A stretch of DNA of 50,053 nt from Deltaproteobacteria bacterium (GCA_035063765.1 JAPSFT010000026.1:1-50053); one strand, 5' to 3'. Positions 25,466-34,044 are shown, counted from the first letter of the stretch. The notes: generated from the letters alone by a model not told the origin. Program-made: numbers and translations.

Positions 25466-27154
25466 CTACTCCTCGCTCTTGCGCCCGAGCTTCTCGGCCA
25501 GCAGGTCGCCCAGCGTCGAGCGCTGGCTCTTCGACTGCTGCGCCGCCTGCTCGGCCAGCGCCTGCCGGGTGTGCTGGTCGTGGATCGCCTTGATCGACAA
25601 GGAGATCTTCTGCTCGTTCGGGTCGACGCGGGTGACGATCGCCTTGACGCGGTCGCCCTCCTTCACGACGTCCGAGGGCTTCGCCACCGGCTCCGCCGCC
25701 AGCTCGCCGGTGTAGATCAGGCCCTCGATGCCCTCCGACAGGCGCACGAAGGCGCCGAAGTCGGCCACGCTCGCCACCTCGCCCTCGACCTCGGAGCCGA
25801 GGGGGTAGCGCCGCTGGATGTCGTCCCAGGGGTTCGCCTGGAGCTGCTTGATGCCGAGCGAGAACTTCTCGTTCTCCTTGTCGATCTTGAGAACGACCGC
25901 CTCGACCTCGTCGCCCTTCTTGAACTTCTCGCTCGGGTGCTTGATCTGCTCCGTCCACGAGACGTCCGAGACGTGCACGAGGCCGTCGATGCCCTCCTCG
26001 AGCCCGACGAAGACCCCGAAGTTGGTGATGTTTCGGACCGTCCCGCGCACGTGGGTGCCGACCGGGTACTTCTCCTCGATCAAGCTCCACGGGTTCGGCT
26101 CGATCTGCTTCATGCCGAGCGAGATCTTCCGGTTGCCCTCGTCGATGTCGAGCACGACGGCGTCCACGGCGTCGCCCACCGAGACCACCTTCGACGGGTG
26201 CTTGACCCGCTTCGTCCACGACATCTCCGACACGTGCACGAGGCCCTCGATGCCCGGCTCGAGCTCGAGGAACGCGCCGTAGTCGGTGAGCGACACGACC
26301 TTGCCCTGGATGCGCTTGCCGATCGGGTACTTGTGCGCGGCGTCCACCCACGGGTCGGGCTGGATCTGCTTCAGGCCGAGCGACACGCGCTCGGTCTCCG
26401 GGTCGAACTTGAGAACCTTGACCTTCAGCTGGTCGCCGACCTGGAAGATCTCGCTCGGGTGGTTGACCCGGCCCCACGACATGTCGGTCACGTGGAGCAG
26501 GCCGTCGATCCCGCCGAGGTCGATGAACGCGCCGTAGTCCGTGATGTTCTTGATCACGCCGTCGACGATCTGGCCGACCTCGAGGGTCTGCAGCGTCTCC
26601 CGGCGCTGGCGCTCGCGCTCCTTCTCGAGCAGCGCCCGGCGCGAGAGCACGATGTTGCCGCGCCGCTTGTTGAACTTGATGATCTTGAACTGGGTGCGCT
26701 CGCCCATCAGCGCCTCGAGGTTCCGCACCGGGCGCAGGTCCACCTGCGAGCCGGGCAGGAACGCCTTCACGCCGATGTCGACCGAGAGGCCGCCCTTCAC
26801 GCGCGCCACGATCACGCCGTCCACGGCCTCGTCGGCCTCGTAGGCGCGGCTGATCTCGTCCCAGATCTTGAGACGGTCCGCCTTCTCCTTGGAGAGCGCG
26901 ATACGCCCGTCGGCGTCCTCGGTCTCCTCGATCAACACGTCCACCCGGTCGCCCGGCTTCACGAGCACGCGGCCGTCGTCGGCCATCAGCTCCCAGAGCG
27001 GGATCAGGCCCTCGGACTTGAAGCCGACGTCGACGTGCACGTGCTCGTTGTCGATGCCGAGCACGGTGCCCTGGACGACCTCGCCCTCCTTGATGGTGCG
27101 GGCCGCCTTCTCGAACAGCTCCGCAAAGCTCTCGGTCGAATGCGAATCAGTCAT
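25466..27154 (-). CDS. rpsA: 30S ribosomal protein S1
   Basis: 562 residues, close to the E. coli 557. Six S1 domains repeat about every 87 residues from residue 20 on. The last four are the strongly RNA-binding type (GVIKNITDYGAFIDLGGIDG, GKVVSLTDYGAFLELEPGIE and so on), while the first two are the divergent ribosome-binding ones. S1 unfolds and recruits mRNAs, especially those with weak Shine-Dalgarno sites. The start MTDSHSTESFAELFEKA at ATG 27154 matches the family N-terminus; an upstream extension would run into low-quality sequence and tyrA. The nearest purine stretch (GGGAG) is about 15 bases away, so the site is weak, and a stem-loop lies at 27179-27198. Confidence 0.97.
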   Translation of the reverse strand: MTDSHSTESFAELFEKAARTIKEGEVVQGTVLGIDNEHVHVDVGFKSEGLIPLWELMADDGRVLVKPGDRVDVLIEETEDADGRIALSKEKADRLKIWDEISRAYEADEAVDGVIVARVKGGLSVDIGVKAFLPGSQVDLRPVRNLEALMGERTQFKIIKFNKRRGNIVLSRRALLEKERERQRRETLQTLEVGQIVDGVIKNITDYGAFIDLGGIDGLLHVTDMSWGRVNHPSEIFQVGDQLKVKVLKFDPETERVSLGLKQIQPDPWVDAAHKYPIGKRIQGKVVSLTDYGAFLELEPGIEGLVHVSEMSWTKRVKHPSKVVSVGDAVDAVVLDIDEGNRKISLGMKQIEPNPWSLIEEKYPVGTHVRGTVRNITNFGVFVGLEEGIDGLVHVSDVSWTEQIKHPSEKFKKGDEVEAVVLKIDKENEKFSLGIKQLQANPWDDIQRRYPLGSEVEGEVASVADFGAFVRLSEGIEGLIYTGELAAEPVAKPSDVVKEGDRVKAIVTRVDPNEQKISLSIKAIHDQHTRQALAEQAAQQSKSQRSTLGDLLAEKLGRKSEE

Positions 27155-27178
27155 GCGGTTGGTGTGAACTCCCTTCGG

Positions 27179-27198
27179 GGCCACGCCCCTGCGTGGCC
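27179..27198 (-). promoter_or_regulatory. Stem-loop in the rpsA leader with a purine AGGG loop
   Basis: On the minus strand GGCCACGC-AGGG-GCGTGGCC makes eight perfect pairs around a four-base AGGG loop, 24-43 bases before the rpsA ATG. No T-tract follows, so it is not an ordinary terminator. E. coli rpsA has leader hairpins with purine-rich loops that replace a normal Shine-Dalgarno and mediate S1 autoregulation; a similar role here is inference. Confidence 0.55.
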
Positions 27199-27243
27199 TG
27201 GATTTCCGGGTTTGCGCCCCCGGTTCGGGCGAGATGCCTGCCT

Positions 27244-28140
27244 CTATTCCTCGCGGCCGTCGTCGGCGAGCCGCGCGCGAGCCTCCGTGATCCATCGCTC
27301 GAGTGCGTCGGAGTCGCCCGCTTCGAGCCTTCGGGCGACCTCGGCGAGCTCGCGGGCCACCCGGGCCAGCGGGCCGCCCACCGCCTTCGCGTTGGCAACC
27401 AGGATGTCGGCCCACAACTCCGCGTCGCTCCGCGCGATGCGGGTGAAGTCTCGGAACCCGGGCCCGGCCACGGCACGCGCACCCGCCGGGGCTTCCCCGA
27501 GCGCCCGGGCGTACGCGAAGGCGAGAACATGGGGAAGGTGGCTCATCCATGCCACCTCGCGGTCGTGCCCGGCCGGGTCCCGGCGGACCACCCGGGCGCC
27601 GACCGCCCGCCACAGGGCCTCGATCCGCTCGACCGCCTCCGGGGCATCGCCCGGGACGGGGGTCACGACGCAGACGGCGCCCTCGAAGAGATCGGGCCGG
27701 GCGTGGTCGGGCCCCTTCTCGTGGCTCCCGGCCATGGGGTGCGAGCCGACGAAGCGGGCGGCGGGGGGAAGCAGCCCCGGGAGGGTGTCCGCGAGCAGCG
27801 CCTTCACGCTGCCGACGTCGGTGACGAGCACCCCCGGCGCGAGGGCCGGCGCCACCTGCGCGAGCAGGGGCGCCATCGCGCCCACCGGCGTCGCGAGCAC
27901 GACCAGGTCGGCGCCTGCCACGGCCGCGACCGGGTCGGCGGTGGTGCGGTCGACGAGGCCCCGCTCGCGGGCGCGGCGGAGCGGCTCCGCGCGCCGCCCG
28001 CAGCCCACCACCTCCGCCGCCAGCGCCCGCTCGCGCGCTGCCCAGGCCAGCGAGCCGCCGAGCAGCCCGAGGCCCAGGACGGCGATCCGCTCGAAGCGCA
28101 GCGGTGCGGGCGTCGCGTCTCCGGGCCGGCCGGCGCTCAT
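27244..28140 (-). CDS. tyrA: Prephenate dehydrogenase
   Basis: 298 residues. The N-terminal Rossmann motif is IAVLGLGLLGGSLAWAARE (residues about 18-36), followed by LVVLATPV and VTDVGSVKA, with the conserved SHPMAGSHEKGP segment (about 135) and the helical dimerisation domain with HDREVAWMSHLPHVLAFA. It converts prephenate to 4-hydroxyphenylpyruvate with NAD(P)+, or arogenate to tyrosine in some relatives; the preference cannot be read safely. There is no chorismate mutase or ACT domain in this chain. The ATG overlaps the hisC stop (ATGA), placing it third in the pheA-hisC-tyrA unit. Confidence 0.93.
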   Translation of the reverse strand: MSAGRPGDATPAPLRFERIAVLGLGLLGGSLAWAARERALAAEVVGCGRRAEPLRRARERGLVDRTTADPVAAVAGADLVVLATPVGAMAPLLAQVAPALAPGVLVTDVGSVKALLADTLPGLLPPAARFVGSHPMAGSHEKGPDHARPDLFEGAVCVVTPVPGDAPEAVERIEALWRAVGARVVRRDPAGHDREVAWMSHLPHVLAFAYARALGEAPAGARAVAGPGFRDFTRIARSDAELWADILVANAKAVGGPLARVARELAEVARRLEAGDSDALERWITEARARLADDGREE

Positions 28141-29234
28141 GCGCGCTCCTCCGCGATCCGGCGCAGCGCCTTCACGAGCCGCTCGTTCTCCTCGGGCAGC
28201 CCGATCGTGATGCGCACGTGGTCGGGCATCCCGAAGCCCGCGAGCGGCCGCACGATCACGCCCTCGCGCAGGAGGCGCTCGTAGGCGCCGGGGCCCGGCC
28301 GGGCCAGCAGGAAGTTGGCCTCGCTCGGCCAGACCTCGATGCCGAGCGCGCCGAGCTCCCGGCTCAGGAAGTCGAGGCCCTCGGCGTTGAGCTGCAGCGT
28401 ACGCTCGAGGTGCTCGCGGTCGTCGAGTGCCGCCACCGCCGCGGCCTCGGCGAGCAGGTTCACGTTGAAGGGGTGGCGCGCGCGCTCGAGGTACCCGGCC
28501 AGCTCGGGATCGGCCACGCCGAAGCCGACGCGCAGCCCGGCGAGCCCGACGCTCTTCGAGAAGGTGCGCACGACCAGGGTGCCGGGCCGCCGCCGCACCC
28601 AGGCGAGCGCGTCCGGGAAGTCGGGGCGGCGCGCGAAGTCGACGTAGGCCTCGTCGACGAGGAGCAGCACGTCGGCGGGCAGCGCGGCCGCGAAGCGGTC
28701 GAAGCCGGCGGCGCCGACACTCGTTCCGGTCGGGTTGTTCGGGTTGCACACCACGACGACGCGCGTGCGCGCGCCCACCGCGCTTGCGAGCGCAGCGAGG
28801 TCGTGGACGAGGTCCGCGTCGAGCGGCACCGCCACCGGCGTCGCGCCCATGCCCTTCGTCACGATCGGGTACATCGCGAAGGAGGGCCACGCGAACACGC
28901 ACTCGTCGCCCGGCCCGAGGAAGGCCTTCGCGACGAGCTCGAGGATCTCGTCGGCGCCACAGCCGAAGACGAGTTGCCCGGGCGCGACGTCGAGGCGTCG
29001 CGAGAGCTTCTCGCGCAGCCGGAAGCTCGCGCCGTCCGGGTAGCGGTGCAGCCCGCCGAGCGCCTCGCGGACCGCCGCGACGGCCTTCGGCGAGGGACCG
29101 AGCGGGTTCTCGTTGGAGGCGAGCTTCACGACGTCGCTCACGCCGAGCTCGCGCTCGAGCTCCTCGATGGGCTTGCCCGGGACGTAGGGCGCGAGGTCCC
29201 GGATCCACGGCTTCACGCGTTCCGCGAGACTCAC
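28137..29234 (-). CDS. hisC: HisC-type aminotransferase (histidinol-phosphate / aromatic)
   Basis: 365 residues of PLP fold-type I aminotransferase. Diagnostic pieces are KLASNENPLGPSPKAV near 37-52, CNPNNPTGTSVG near 160, LLLVDEAYVDFA near 190, and the Schiff-base lysine in RTFSKSVGLAGLRVGFG (Lys about 226). The family makes histidinol phosphate or transaminates aromatic keto acids. Lying between pheA and tyrA, this copy most likely supplies the last step of phenylalanine and tyrosine synthesis (HisH2-type). GTG start, overlapping the pheA stop (GTGA). Confidence 0.92.
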   Translation of the reverse strand: MSLAERVKPWIRDLAPYVPGKPIEELERELGVSDVVKLASNENPLGPSPKAVAAVREALGGLHRYPDGASFRLREKLSRRLDVAPGQLVFGCGADEILELVAKAFLGPGDECVFAWPSFAMYPIVTKGMGATPVAVPLDADLVHDLAALASAVGARTRVVVVCNPNNPTGTSVGAAGFDRFAAALPADVLLLVDEAYVDFARRPDFPDALAWVRRRPGTLVVRTFSKSVGLAGLRVGFGVADPELAGYLERARHPFNVNLLAEAAAVAALDDREHLERTLQLNAEGLDFLSRELGALGIEVWPSEANFLLARPGPGAYERLLREGVIVRPLAGFGMPDHVRITIGLPEENERLVKALRRIAEERA

Positions 29235-30391
29235 GGCGCGGCTCCCTCGCCGATGCCGGCGCGCGGGAAGGAGCCGAGCACGCGGTGCGAGTGCGCGTGG
29301 GCGGCTGCCTCCGCGAGCGCCGCCTCGACGGCCGCGTCCTCGCGGTGGCCTTCGAGGTCGAGGAAGAACAGGTACTCGAAGGGCTTGCCGGGCATCGGCC
29401 GCGACTGGATCGCGGTCAGGTTCACGCCGTGGCGGGCGAAGGGCTCGAGCAGCCGGTGCAGGGCGCCGGGCTGCGCCTTGCGCACGGTGAAGAGCACCGA
29501 GGTGAGGTCGGCGCCGCTGCGCGCGGGCGGCTTGCGCCCGAGCAGCAGGAAGCGCGTCGTGTTGTCGCGCCGGTCCTCGATCGCGCGCGCCGCGGGGAGC
29601 AGGCCGTAGGTCTCGCCGGCAACCGCGCTCGCCACCGCCGCGACGTCGCCGTCGCCGGCCGCGAGCCGCGCGGCCGCCGCGGTGCTCGAGGTCTCGACGC
29701 GTTCGGCCTCCGGGAGCTGGCGGTCGAGCCAGCTCCGGCACTGCGCGAGGCCCTGCGGATGCGACGCCACGCGCCGGACCTCCTCGAGCCGGCCGCTGCG
29801 CGAGAGGAGCTGATACGACACGCGCAGCAGCGCCTCGCCGCACAGCGCCACCTCCGCCGTCGCCAGCGTGTCGTAGGTCTCGGTGACGACGCCCTGGGTG
29901 GTGTTCTCGATCGGCGCGATCCCGTGGTCGGCGGCGCCCCGCTCGACGGCCGCGAAGATCTCGGCGATCGGGCTCACCGCGACCAGCTCGACCGACGCGC
30001 CGAAGGTCCGGCGCGCGGCCTCGTGGGCAAAGGTGCCGGCGGGGCCGAGGTAGGCGATCCGCAGCGGGCGTTCGAGCGCGCGCGTGGCCGAGATGATCTC
30101 GCGGAACACGGGCTCGATCGCGGCGTCCGGGAACGGGCCCGGGTTCGCGGCGCGCAGGGCCGCCACGAGATCGCGCTCGCGCGCCGCGGACAGGACCTCG
30201 GTCCCCAGGCGCGCCTTCACCCGCCCCACCTGCTCGCCGAGCGCGGCACGCTCGTTGAGCCGGGTCAGGATCTCGCGGTCCACCCGGTCGATCTCGGCAC
30301 GCAGGTGCCCGAGCTCGCCGGTGGCGGCGGCGGCGTCACCGGCCGGGCCGGCGCTCGGCGGCGGAGCCTGGGCTTCGGGGCTGCGAGTCAT
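29231..30391 (-). CDS. pheA: Bifunctional chorismate mutase / prephenate dehydratase
   Basis: 386 residues. A chorismate mutase AroQ helix domain (about 27-105, LRAEIDRVDREILTRLNERA) is followed by a prephenate dehydratase domain (about 108-285) with IAYLGPAGTFAHEAA, the PIENTTQGVVTETYD motif, and the catalytic Thr region DNTTRFLLLG. A C-terminal ACT domain (about 295-375, TSVLFTVRKAQPGALHRLLEPFARHGVNLTAIQSRP) contains the ESRP-like phenylalanine-binding stretch as QSRP. It makes phenylpyruvate and should be feedback-inhibited by phenylalanine. It is the first gene of the long minus-strand block, with a promoter at 30509-30537 and a leader of about 110 bases. Confidence 0.95.
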   Translation of the reverse strand: MTRSPEAQAPPPSAGPAGDAAAATGELGHLRAEIDRVDREILTRLNERAALGEQVGRVKARLGTEVLSAARERDLVAALRAANPGPFPDAAIEPVFREIISATRALERPLRIAYLGPAGTFAHEAARRTFGASVELVAVSPIAEIFAAVERGAADHGIAPIENTTQGVVTETYDTLATAEVALCGEALLRVSYQLLSRSGRLEEVRRVASHPQGLAQCRSWLDRQLPEAERVETSSTAAAARLAAGDGDVAAVASAVAGETYGLLPAARAIEDRRDNTTRFLLLGRKPPARSGADLTSVLFTVRKAQPGALHRLLEPFARHGVNLTAIQSRPMPGKPFEYLFFLDLEGHREDAAVEAALAEAAAHAHSHRVLGSFPRAGIGEGAAP

Positions 30392-30508
30392 CCGGTGATC
30401 CCGGTGCTCCGGCGGGCCCGGGGGCGGCAGCCGGCCCCGAAGGGCGCCGGCGCCGGGCGGGCGCAGTGAGGTTCGGAAGGCGGGCCAACCCCGCGAAAAA
30501 GCGCGCGC

Positions 30509-30537
30509 ATTCTACTCGAGGCGGTCGCGGGTCGCAA
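30509..30537 (-). promoter_or_regulatory. Sigma-70 type promoter for pheA: TTGCGA-N17-TAGAAT
   Basis: On the minus strand TTGCGA (30537-30532) and TAGAAT (30514-30509) are 17 bases apart, the best consensus match I found in the window. It lies about 118 bases before the pheA ATG. The 267-base divergent region between pheA and the diguanylate cyclase gene otherwise holds only GC-rich inverted repeats such as GGCGCCGGCGCC; no Phe-rich leader peptide is seen. Confidence 0.65.
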
Positions 30538-30658
30538 AGATTCGCTCGGCTTTCCGATGGGTTGGCGCCGGGACCCGCCGGGGGGGTGAAGCCCCGTCCG
30601 GCCATCAAGCGCGCCGGCGCGAGCGCCGATGCTGCGAGGACGCGGGGAGCTCCTTCCG

Positions 30659-32278
30659 ATGCCCGATCCCTGGCTCGCCGATCGCCGGCAGCCGCGCGAC
30701 AGCCTTGCGACGAAGATCATCTTCTTCGTCTTCCTGTCGACCTTCCTCACTGCGGTCGTGGTGAGCTGGGTGGCGGTGCACTCGAGCTACTCCTTCCTGC
30801 GCTCGCATCTCGAGCACGAGCTTCCCGCCGCCCTGCAAGCCGCCGGGGAGGCACTCGGACACGAGCAGGCGGAGCTCGCGCACGAGCTCGCGAGGCTCGC
30901 GGAGGCGCCCGCCGTGCGCGCCGCCGCCGGCGGCGACGCCGGGGCGCGGGCGGGGGCGGAGAGCCTCCTGCGCGGGCACCGCGGGCGCTCGAAGCTGGCA
31001 GGCCTCGCCCTGCGCGACACCGCCGGTGTCCTGTGCGCCGGGACCCCGAGCCCTCCTCCGCGCGAGCCGGGCCTCCCTGCCGACGCCCTCCTGCGTCCCG
31101 CCGGCGATCGGTTCGTGATGGGCGTGCCCGTGCTCGACGACCGCGGCCAGGCGATCGGGCGGCTCGATGCCTCGCTCGAGCCCTCCGAGGCGCTGCGGGG
31201 CGCCGGCGGCTCCGCGCCCGCCGCCTGGCTCCACCTGGTCGATCCGCGCGGCCGGATCCTCGCGCGCGGCGGCGCGACCGGCGAGCCCACCTTCGCGAGC
31301 TTCCCGGCCGCGCTCCTCGCCGGCCCGGCGGGCCCGGGGCTCCGCGAGTTCCGCGCCGCCGGCGAGCGCCGCGCGATCGCCGTCGTCCAGCCCCTCGCGA
31401 GCGGCGGCGCCAGCCTCGTGGTCGCACAGCTCCTCGAGACGGCCTACGCGCCGCTCTTCACGGTAGTGACGCGCATCTTCGTGATCGACCTCGCCGTCGT
31501 GCTCCTCTTCAGCTTCCTCGCCTACGAGATCACCTCCGCGATCGTGCGCCCGCTCGAGCAGCTCTCGGAGGCCGCGCGGCGCATCTCGCAGGGCGAGCTC
31601 GAGGTGGAGATCGCCGAGCAGCCGCGCCGCGACGAGATCGGACTGCTCACGCGCACCTTCAACGACATGGCGCGGCGCCTGCGCCGCAACCGCGCCGAGA
31701 TCGAGCAGCACCACCGCCAGCTCCGCGAGCAGAACGAGCAGCTCCAGCAGGCCAACGAGGTGCTCGAGCAGCTCTCGATCACCGACGGGCTCACCAAGCT
31801 CCACAACCACCGCTACTTCCAGGAGACGCTCACCCGCGAGATCAAGCGCGTCTCGCGCACCGGCGAGACGCTGGCGCTGCTGCTCATCGACATCGACGAC
31901 TTCAAGGCGCTCAACGACCGCCTGGGCCACGCCGCGGGCGACGCGGTGCTGGTGCGGATCGCGCGGATCCTGAACGAGTCCGTGCGCGAGTCCGACGTGC
32001 TGGCCCGCTACGGCGGCGAGGAGTTCGTGGTGCTGGCGCCCGGGACCGACCTGGAGGGCGTCGCCTACCTGGCCGAGAAGGTGCGCACCGCGGTCGCCGA
32101 GGCCTTGTTCGGCCTCGACCCCGCGGGCGAGCCGATGCGGGTCACGGTCTCGATCGGCGTGGCCGAGTACGCGGGCGACCGGCGCGCCTTCTTCGACGTC
32201 GCGGACCGCGCGCTCTACCGCGCCAAGGCCGCCGGCAAGAACTGCGTCGCGGGCCTGGAGGAGCTCGGGCGCTCGTAG
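30659..32278 (+). CDS. Membrane diguanylate cyclase with periplasmic sensor, HAMP and GGDEF
   Basis: 539 residues from ATG 30659, chosen because GGGGAG (30644-30649) lies nine bases upstream; ATG 30629 would add ten residues and has no such site. Transmembrane helix 1 spans about 19-40, a periplasmic sensor about 41-265, helix 2 about 268-291, then HAMP (PLEQLSEAARRISQGELEVEI), a coiled coil with repeated Gln/Glu (about 345-375), and GGDEF. The active site is GGEEF (452-456) with RYGGEEF, and an inhibitory RxxD site (RESD, 443-446) lies exactly five residues before it. It should therefore make cyclic di-GMP under product control in response to an unknown signal. It is divergent from the pheA block; coaE follows. 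Confidence 0.92.
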   Translation: MPDPWLADRRQPRDSLATKIIFFVFLSTFLTAVVVSWVAVHSSYSFLRSHLEHELPAALQAAGEALGHEQAELAHELARLAEAPAVRAAAGGDAGARAGAESLLRGHRGRSKLAGLALRDTAGVLCAGTPSPPPREPGLPADALLRPAGDRFVMGVPVLDDRGQAIGRLDASLEPSEALRGAGGSAPAAWLHLVDPRGRILARGGATGEPTFASFPAALLAGPAGPGLREFRAAGERRAIAVVQPLASGGASLVVAQLLETAYAPLFTVVTRIFVIDLAVVLLFSFLAYEITSAIVRPLEQLSEAARRISQGELEVEIAEQPRRDEIGLLTRTFNDMARRLRRNRAEIEQHHRQLREQNEQLQQANEVLEQLSITDGLTKLHNHRYFQETLTREIKRVSRTGETLALLLIDIDDFKALNDRLGHAAGDAVLVRIARILNESVRESDVLARYGGEEFVVLAPGTDLEGVAYLAEKVRTAVAEALFGLDPAGEPMRVTVSIGVAEYAGDRRAFFDVADRALYRAKAAGKNCVAGLEELGRS

Positions 32279-32301
32279 TCGCGCGCGCGGCCCGCGCACC
32301 G

Positions 32302-32307
32302 TACGCT
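32302..32307 (+). promoter_or_regulatory. Leaderless-type -10 (TACGCT) for coaE
   Basis: TACGCT ends eight bases before the GTG of coaE, with GCCGGCCC between and no Shine-Dalgarno. Confidence 0.45.
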
Positions 32308-32315
32308 GCCGGCCC

Positions 32316-32936
32316 GTGACCCGCGTCCTCGCGCTGAGCGGCGGCATCGGCACCGGCAAGAGCACGGTGGCGGCGATGCTGCGCGCGCGCGGTGCCGTGG
32401 TGATCGACGCCGACGAGATCGTGCACCGGCTCCAGGCGCGCGGCGCGCCGATGCTCGCGGAGCTCGTGGCCGCGTTTGGGCCCGGGATCCTCGACACCGA
32501 GGGTGCGCTCGACCGCAAGCGCCTGGGCGAGCGCGTCTTCGGCGACCCCGAGGCGCGCCGGCGGCTCGAGGCGATCGTGCACCCGAAGGTGGGGCTCGAG
32601 ATGGCGCGCCAGCTCGACGCGGCGCGCCGCGCGAAGGCACCGCTCGTGGTGCTCGACATCCCGCTGCTCTTCGAGAGCCGCGCCGCCGGGGCGCGGGGCG
32701 GCGCCTCGGCGCTGCCCTTCGAGGCCACCGTGCTCGTCTACGCACCGCGCGCGCTCCAACTCGCGCGCACGATCGCGCGCGACGGCTGCAGCGCCGAGCA
32801 GGCCGAGGCGCGCCTGGCCGCCCAGCTCCCGATCGACGAGAAGCGCGCGCTCGCCGATCACGTGATCGACAACGGGGGCAGCCTCGCGGAGACCGAGCGC
32901 CAGGTGGACGCGCTCTGGGAGCAGCTCGCCGGCTGA
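32316..32936 (+). CDS. coaE: Dephospho-CoA kinase
   Basis: 206 residues. The P-loop SGGIGTGKSTVA (residues 8-19) is followed by ARGAVVIDADEIVHRL, the CoaE DAD motif, then LEAIVHPKVG, VVLDIPLLFE and the LID region with its Arg (LQLARTIARDGCSAEQAEARLAAQLP). It phosphorylates the ribose 3'-hydroxyl of dephospho-CoA, the last step of CoA synthesis. GTG start with no Shine-Dalgarno; TACGCT eight bases upstream suggests leaderless expression. No other CoA genes are nearby. Confidence 0.95.
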   Translation: MTRVLALSGGIGTGKSTVAAMLRARGAVVIDADEIVHRLQARGAPMLAELVAAFGPGILDTEGALDRKRLGERVFGDPEARRRLEAIVHPKVGLEMARQLDAARRAKAPLVVLDIPLLFESRAAGARGGASALPFEATVLVYAPRALQLARTIARDGCSAEQAEARLAAQLPIDEKRALADHVIDNGGSLAETERQVDALWEQLAG

Positions 32937-32965
32937 TCGCCTTGGCCGGCCCGCGGGCCCTGGGA

Positions 32966-32971
32966 TAGCGT
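32966..32971 (+). promoter_or_regulatory. Leaderless-type -10 (TAGCGT) with TTGGCC -35 for the phosphotransferase gene
   Basis: TAGCGT ends ten bases before the in-frame GTG at 32982. TTGGCC (32942-32947) lies 18 bases upstream as a plausible -35. If transcription starts near 32979, the GTG at 32970 could not be the start. Confidence 0.5.
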
Positions 32972-32981
32972 GCCGCGCGTC

Positions 32982-34028
32982 GTGGACGACCTCGCCGGAC
33001 GCCTCGGCCGCTTCCTCGCCGCACGGATGGCTGGCGCTCGCGCGCTGCGCGTGCGGGAGCTGGAGGCCCGGACCGAAGGCTTCTCGCAGGAGACGCTGAC
33101 CTTCACCCTCGAGACCGAGGACGGCGCCGGTGCGAAGCGGGAGAGCGCGTGGGTGCTCAAGCGCGAGCCGCCGGCCGGCCTGCTCGAGCCCTACGACCTC
33201 GAGCCCGAGTTCCGGGTCCTCCACGCGCTCTCCGGCGATCCCCTGCCCTCGCCGCGCACGCCCTGGTTCGAGCGCGACCCCGCGGTCCTCGATCGGCCCT
33301 TCTACGTGATGGAGCGCCTCCCGGGCGAGGTGCCGATCCCCGCGCCCGGCCCGCGTGGCGAAGGCCCCTTCGACGAGGTCGAGCGCGCAGCGCTGGCGCC
33401 CCAGGTGATGGCGGCCCTCGCCGGCCTCCACGCCGTCGACTGGCGCGCGCGGGGCCTGGACTTCCTGGGCGACCCGGAGCGGCATGCGGCCGCGACCGAG
33501 GTCGAGCGCTGGGCGGCGCGGATCGAGCGAAGCGGCACGGCGCCCGCGCCCGTCGTGGCGGAGGCGCTGGTCTGGCTGCGCCGCCACGCGCCCGCCGCGA
33601 GCGAGGTGGCGCTCCTCCACGGCGACTACCGGCTCGGCAACTGGCTGGTGTCACGCGCGGGCGCGGACACCCGGCTCACCGGCATCCTCGACTGGGAGAT
33701 GGTGCACCTCGGCGACCCGGCCGAGGACCTGGCCTGGTGCTTCTCGCACCTCTGGCGCGCCCAGACGCCGCGCGCCGCCTGCCTCGCGCCGCCCGCCGAG
33801 CTCCTCGCGCTCTACGAGCAGGCCGCGCAGTGCCGTATCGACCCCGAGCGGCTGCGCTACTACGAGGTGCTCGCGATCGTGAAGATGATCGCGATCATGG
33901 GGACCGGCGTGCGCGCGCTCCGGGAGGGCCGCACCGGCGACCTGCGGATGGCGATCTTCGACCATCAGCTCGCGTTCCTCCACGCGCTGCTGGCCGCCCT
34001 GCGCGGCTGGCTGCCCCTGCCCGGCTAG
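32982..34028 (+). CDS. Phosphotransferase family protein (aminoglycoside phosphotransferase-like kinase fold)
   Basis: 348 residues from GTG 32982; GTG 32970 would add four residues but overlaps the TAGCGT element. The kinase-like fold shows WVLKREP (ATP-binding lysine), FYVMERLPGE, and the Brenner-type catalytic motif LLHGDYRLGNWLV followed by ILDWEMVHLGDPAEDLAW, the metal-binding DWE. The closest described relatives are the ACAD10/ACAD11-type kinases, which phosphorylate 4-hydroxyacyl-CoAs, rather than drug-resistance enzymes; small-molecule kinase activity is inferred. It is followed at 17 and then 8 bases by two genes of unknown function that probably work with it. Confidence 0.85.
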   Translation: MDDLAGRLGRFLAARMAGARALRVRELEARTEGFSQETLTFTLETEDGAGAKRESAWVLKREPPAGLLEPYDLEPEFRVLHALSGDPLPSPRTPWFERDPAVLDRPFYVMERLPGEVPIPAPGPRGEGPFDEVERAALAPQVMAALAGLHAVDWRARGLDFLGDPERHAAATEVERWAARIERSGTAPAPVVAEALVWLRRHAPAASEVALLHGDYRLGNWLVSRAGADTRLTGILDWEMVHLGDPAEDLAWCFSHLWRAQTPRAACLAPPAELLALYEQAAQCRIDPERLRYYEVLAIVKMIAIMGTGVRALREGRTGDLRMAIFDHQLAFLHALLAALRGWLPLPG

Positions 34029-34044
34029 GAGAGGAGCCCTTCTC

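Noticed and set aside
30388-30507. Possible pheA leader peptide beginning MRALFRGVG
   Set aside because: Its ATG lies inside the -10 element, so it would not be transcribed from the promoter found, and it has only two scattered Phe codons rather than a Phe run.
32970-32981. GTG 32970 as start of the phosphotransferase
   Set aside because: It overlaps the TAGCGT element that would serve as the -10; GTG 32982 sits at the leaderless distance.
32982-34028. Aminoglycoside resistance kinase
   Set aside because: The fold and motifs are APH-like, but the context and ACAD10/11-like character do not support antibiotic resistance.
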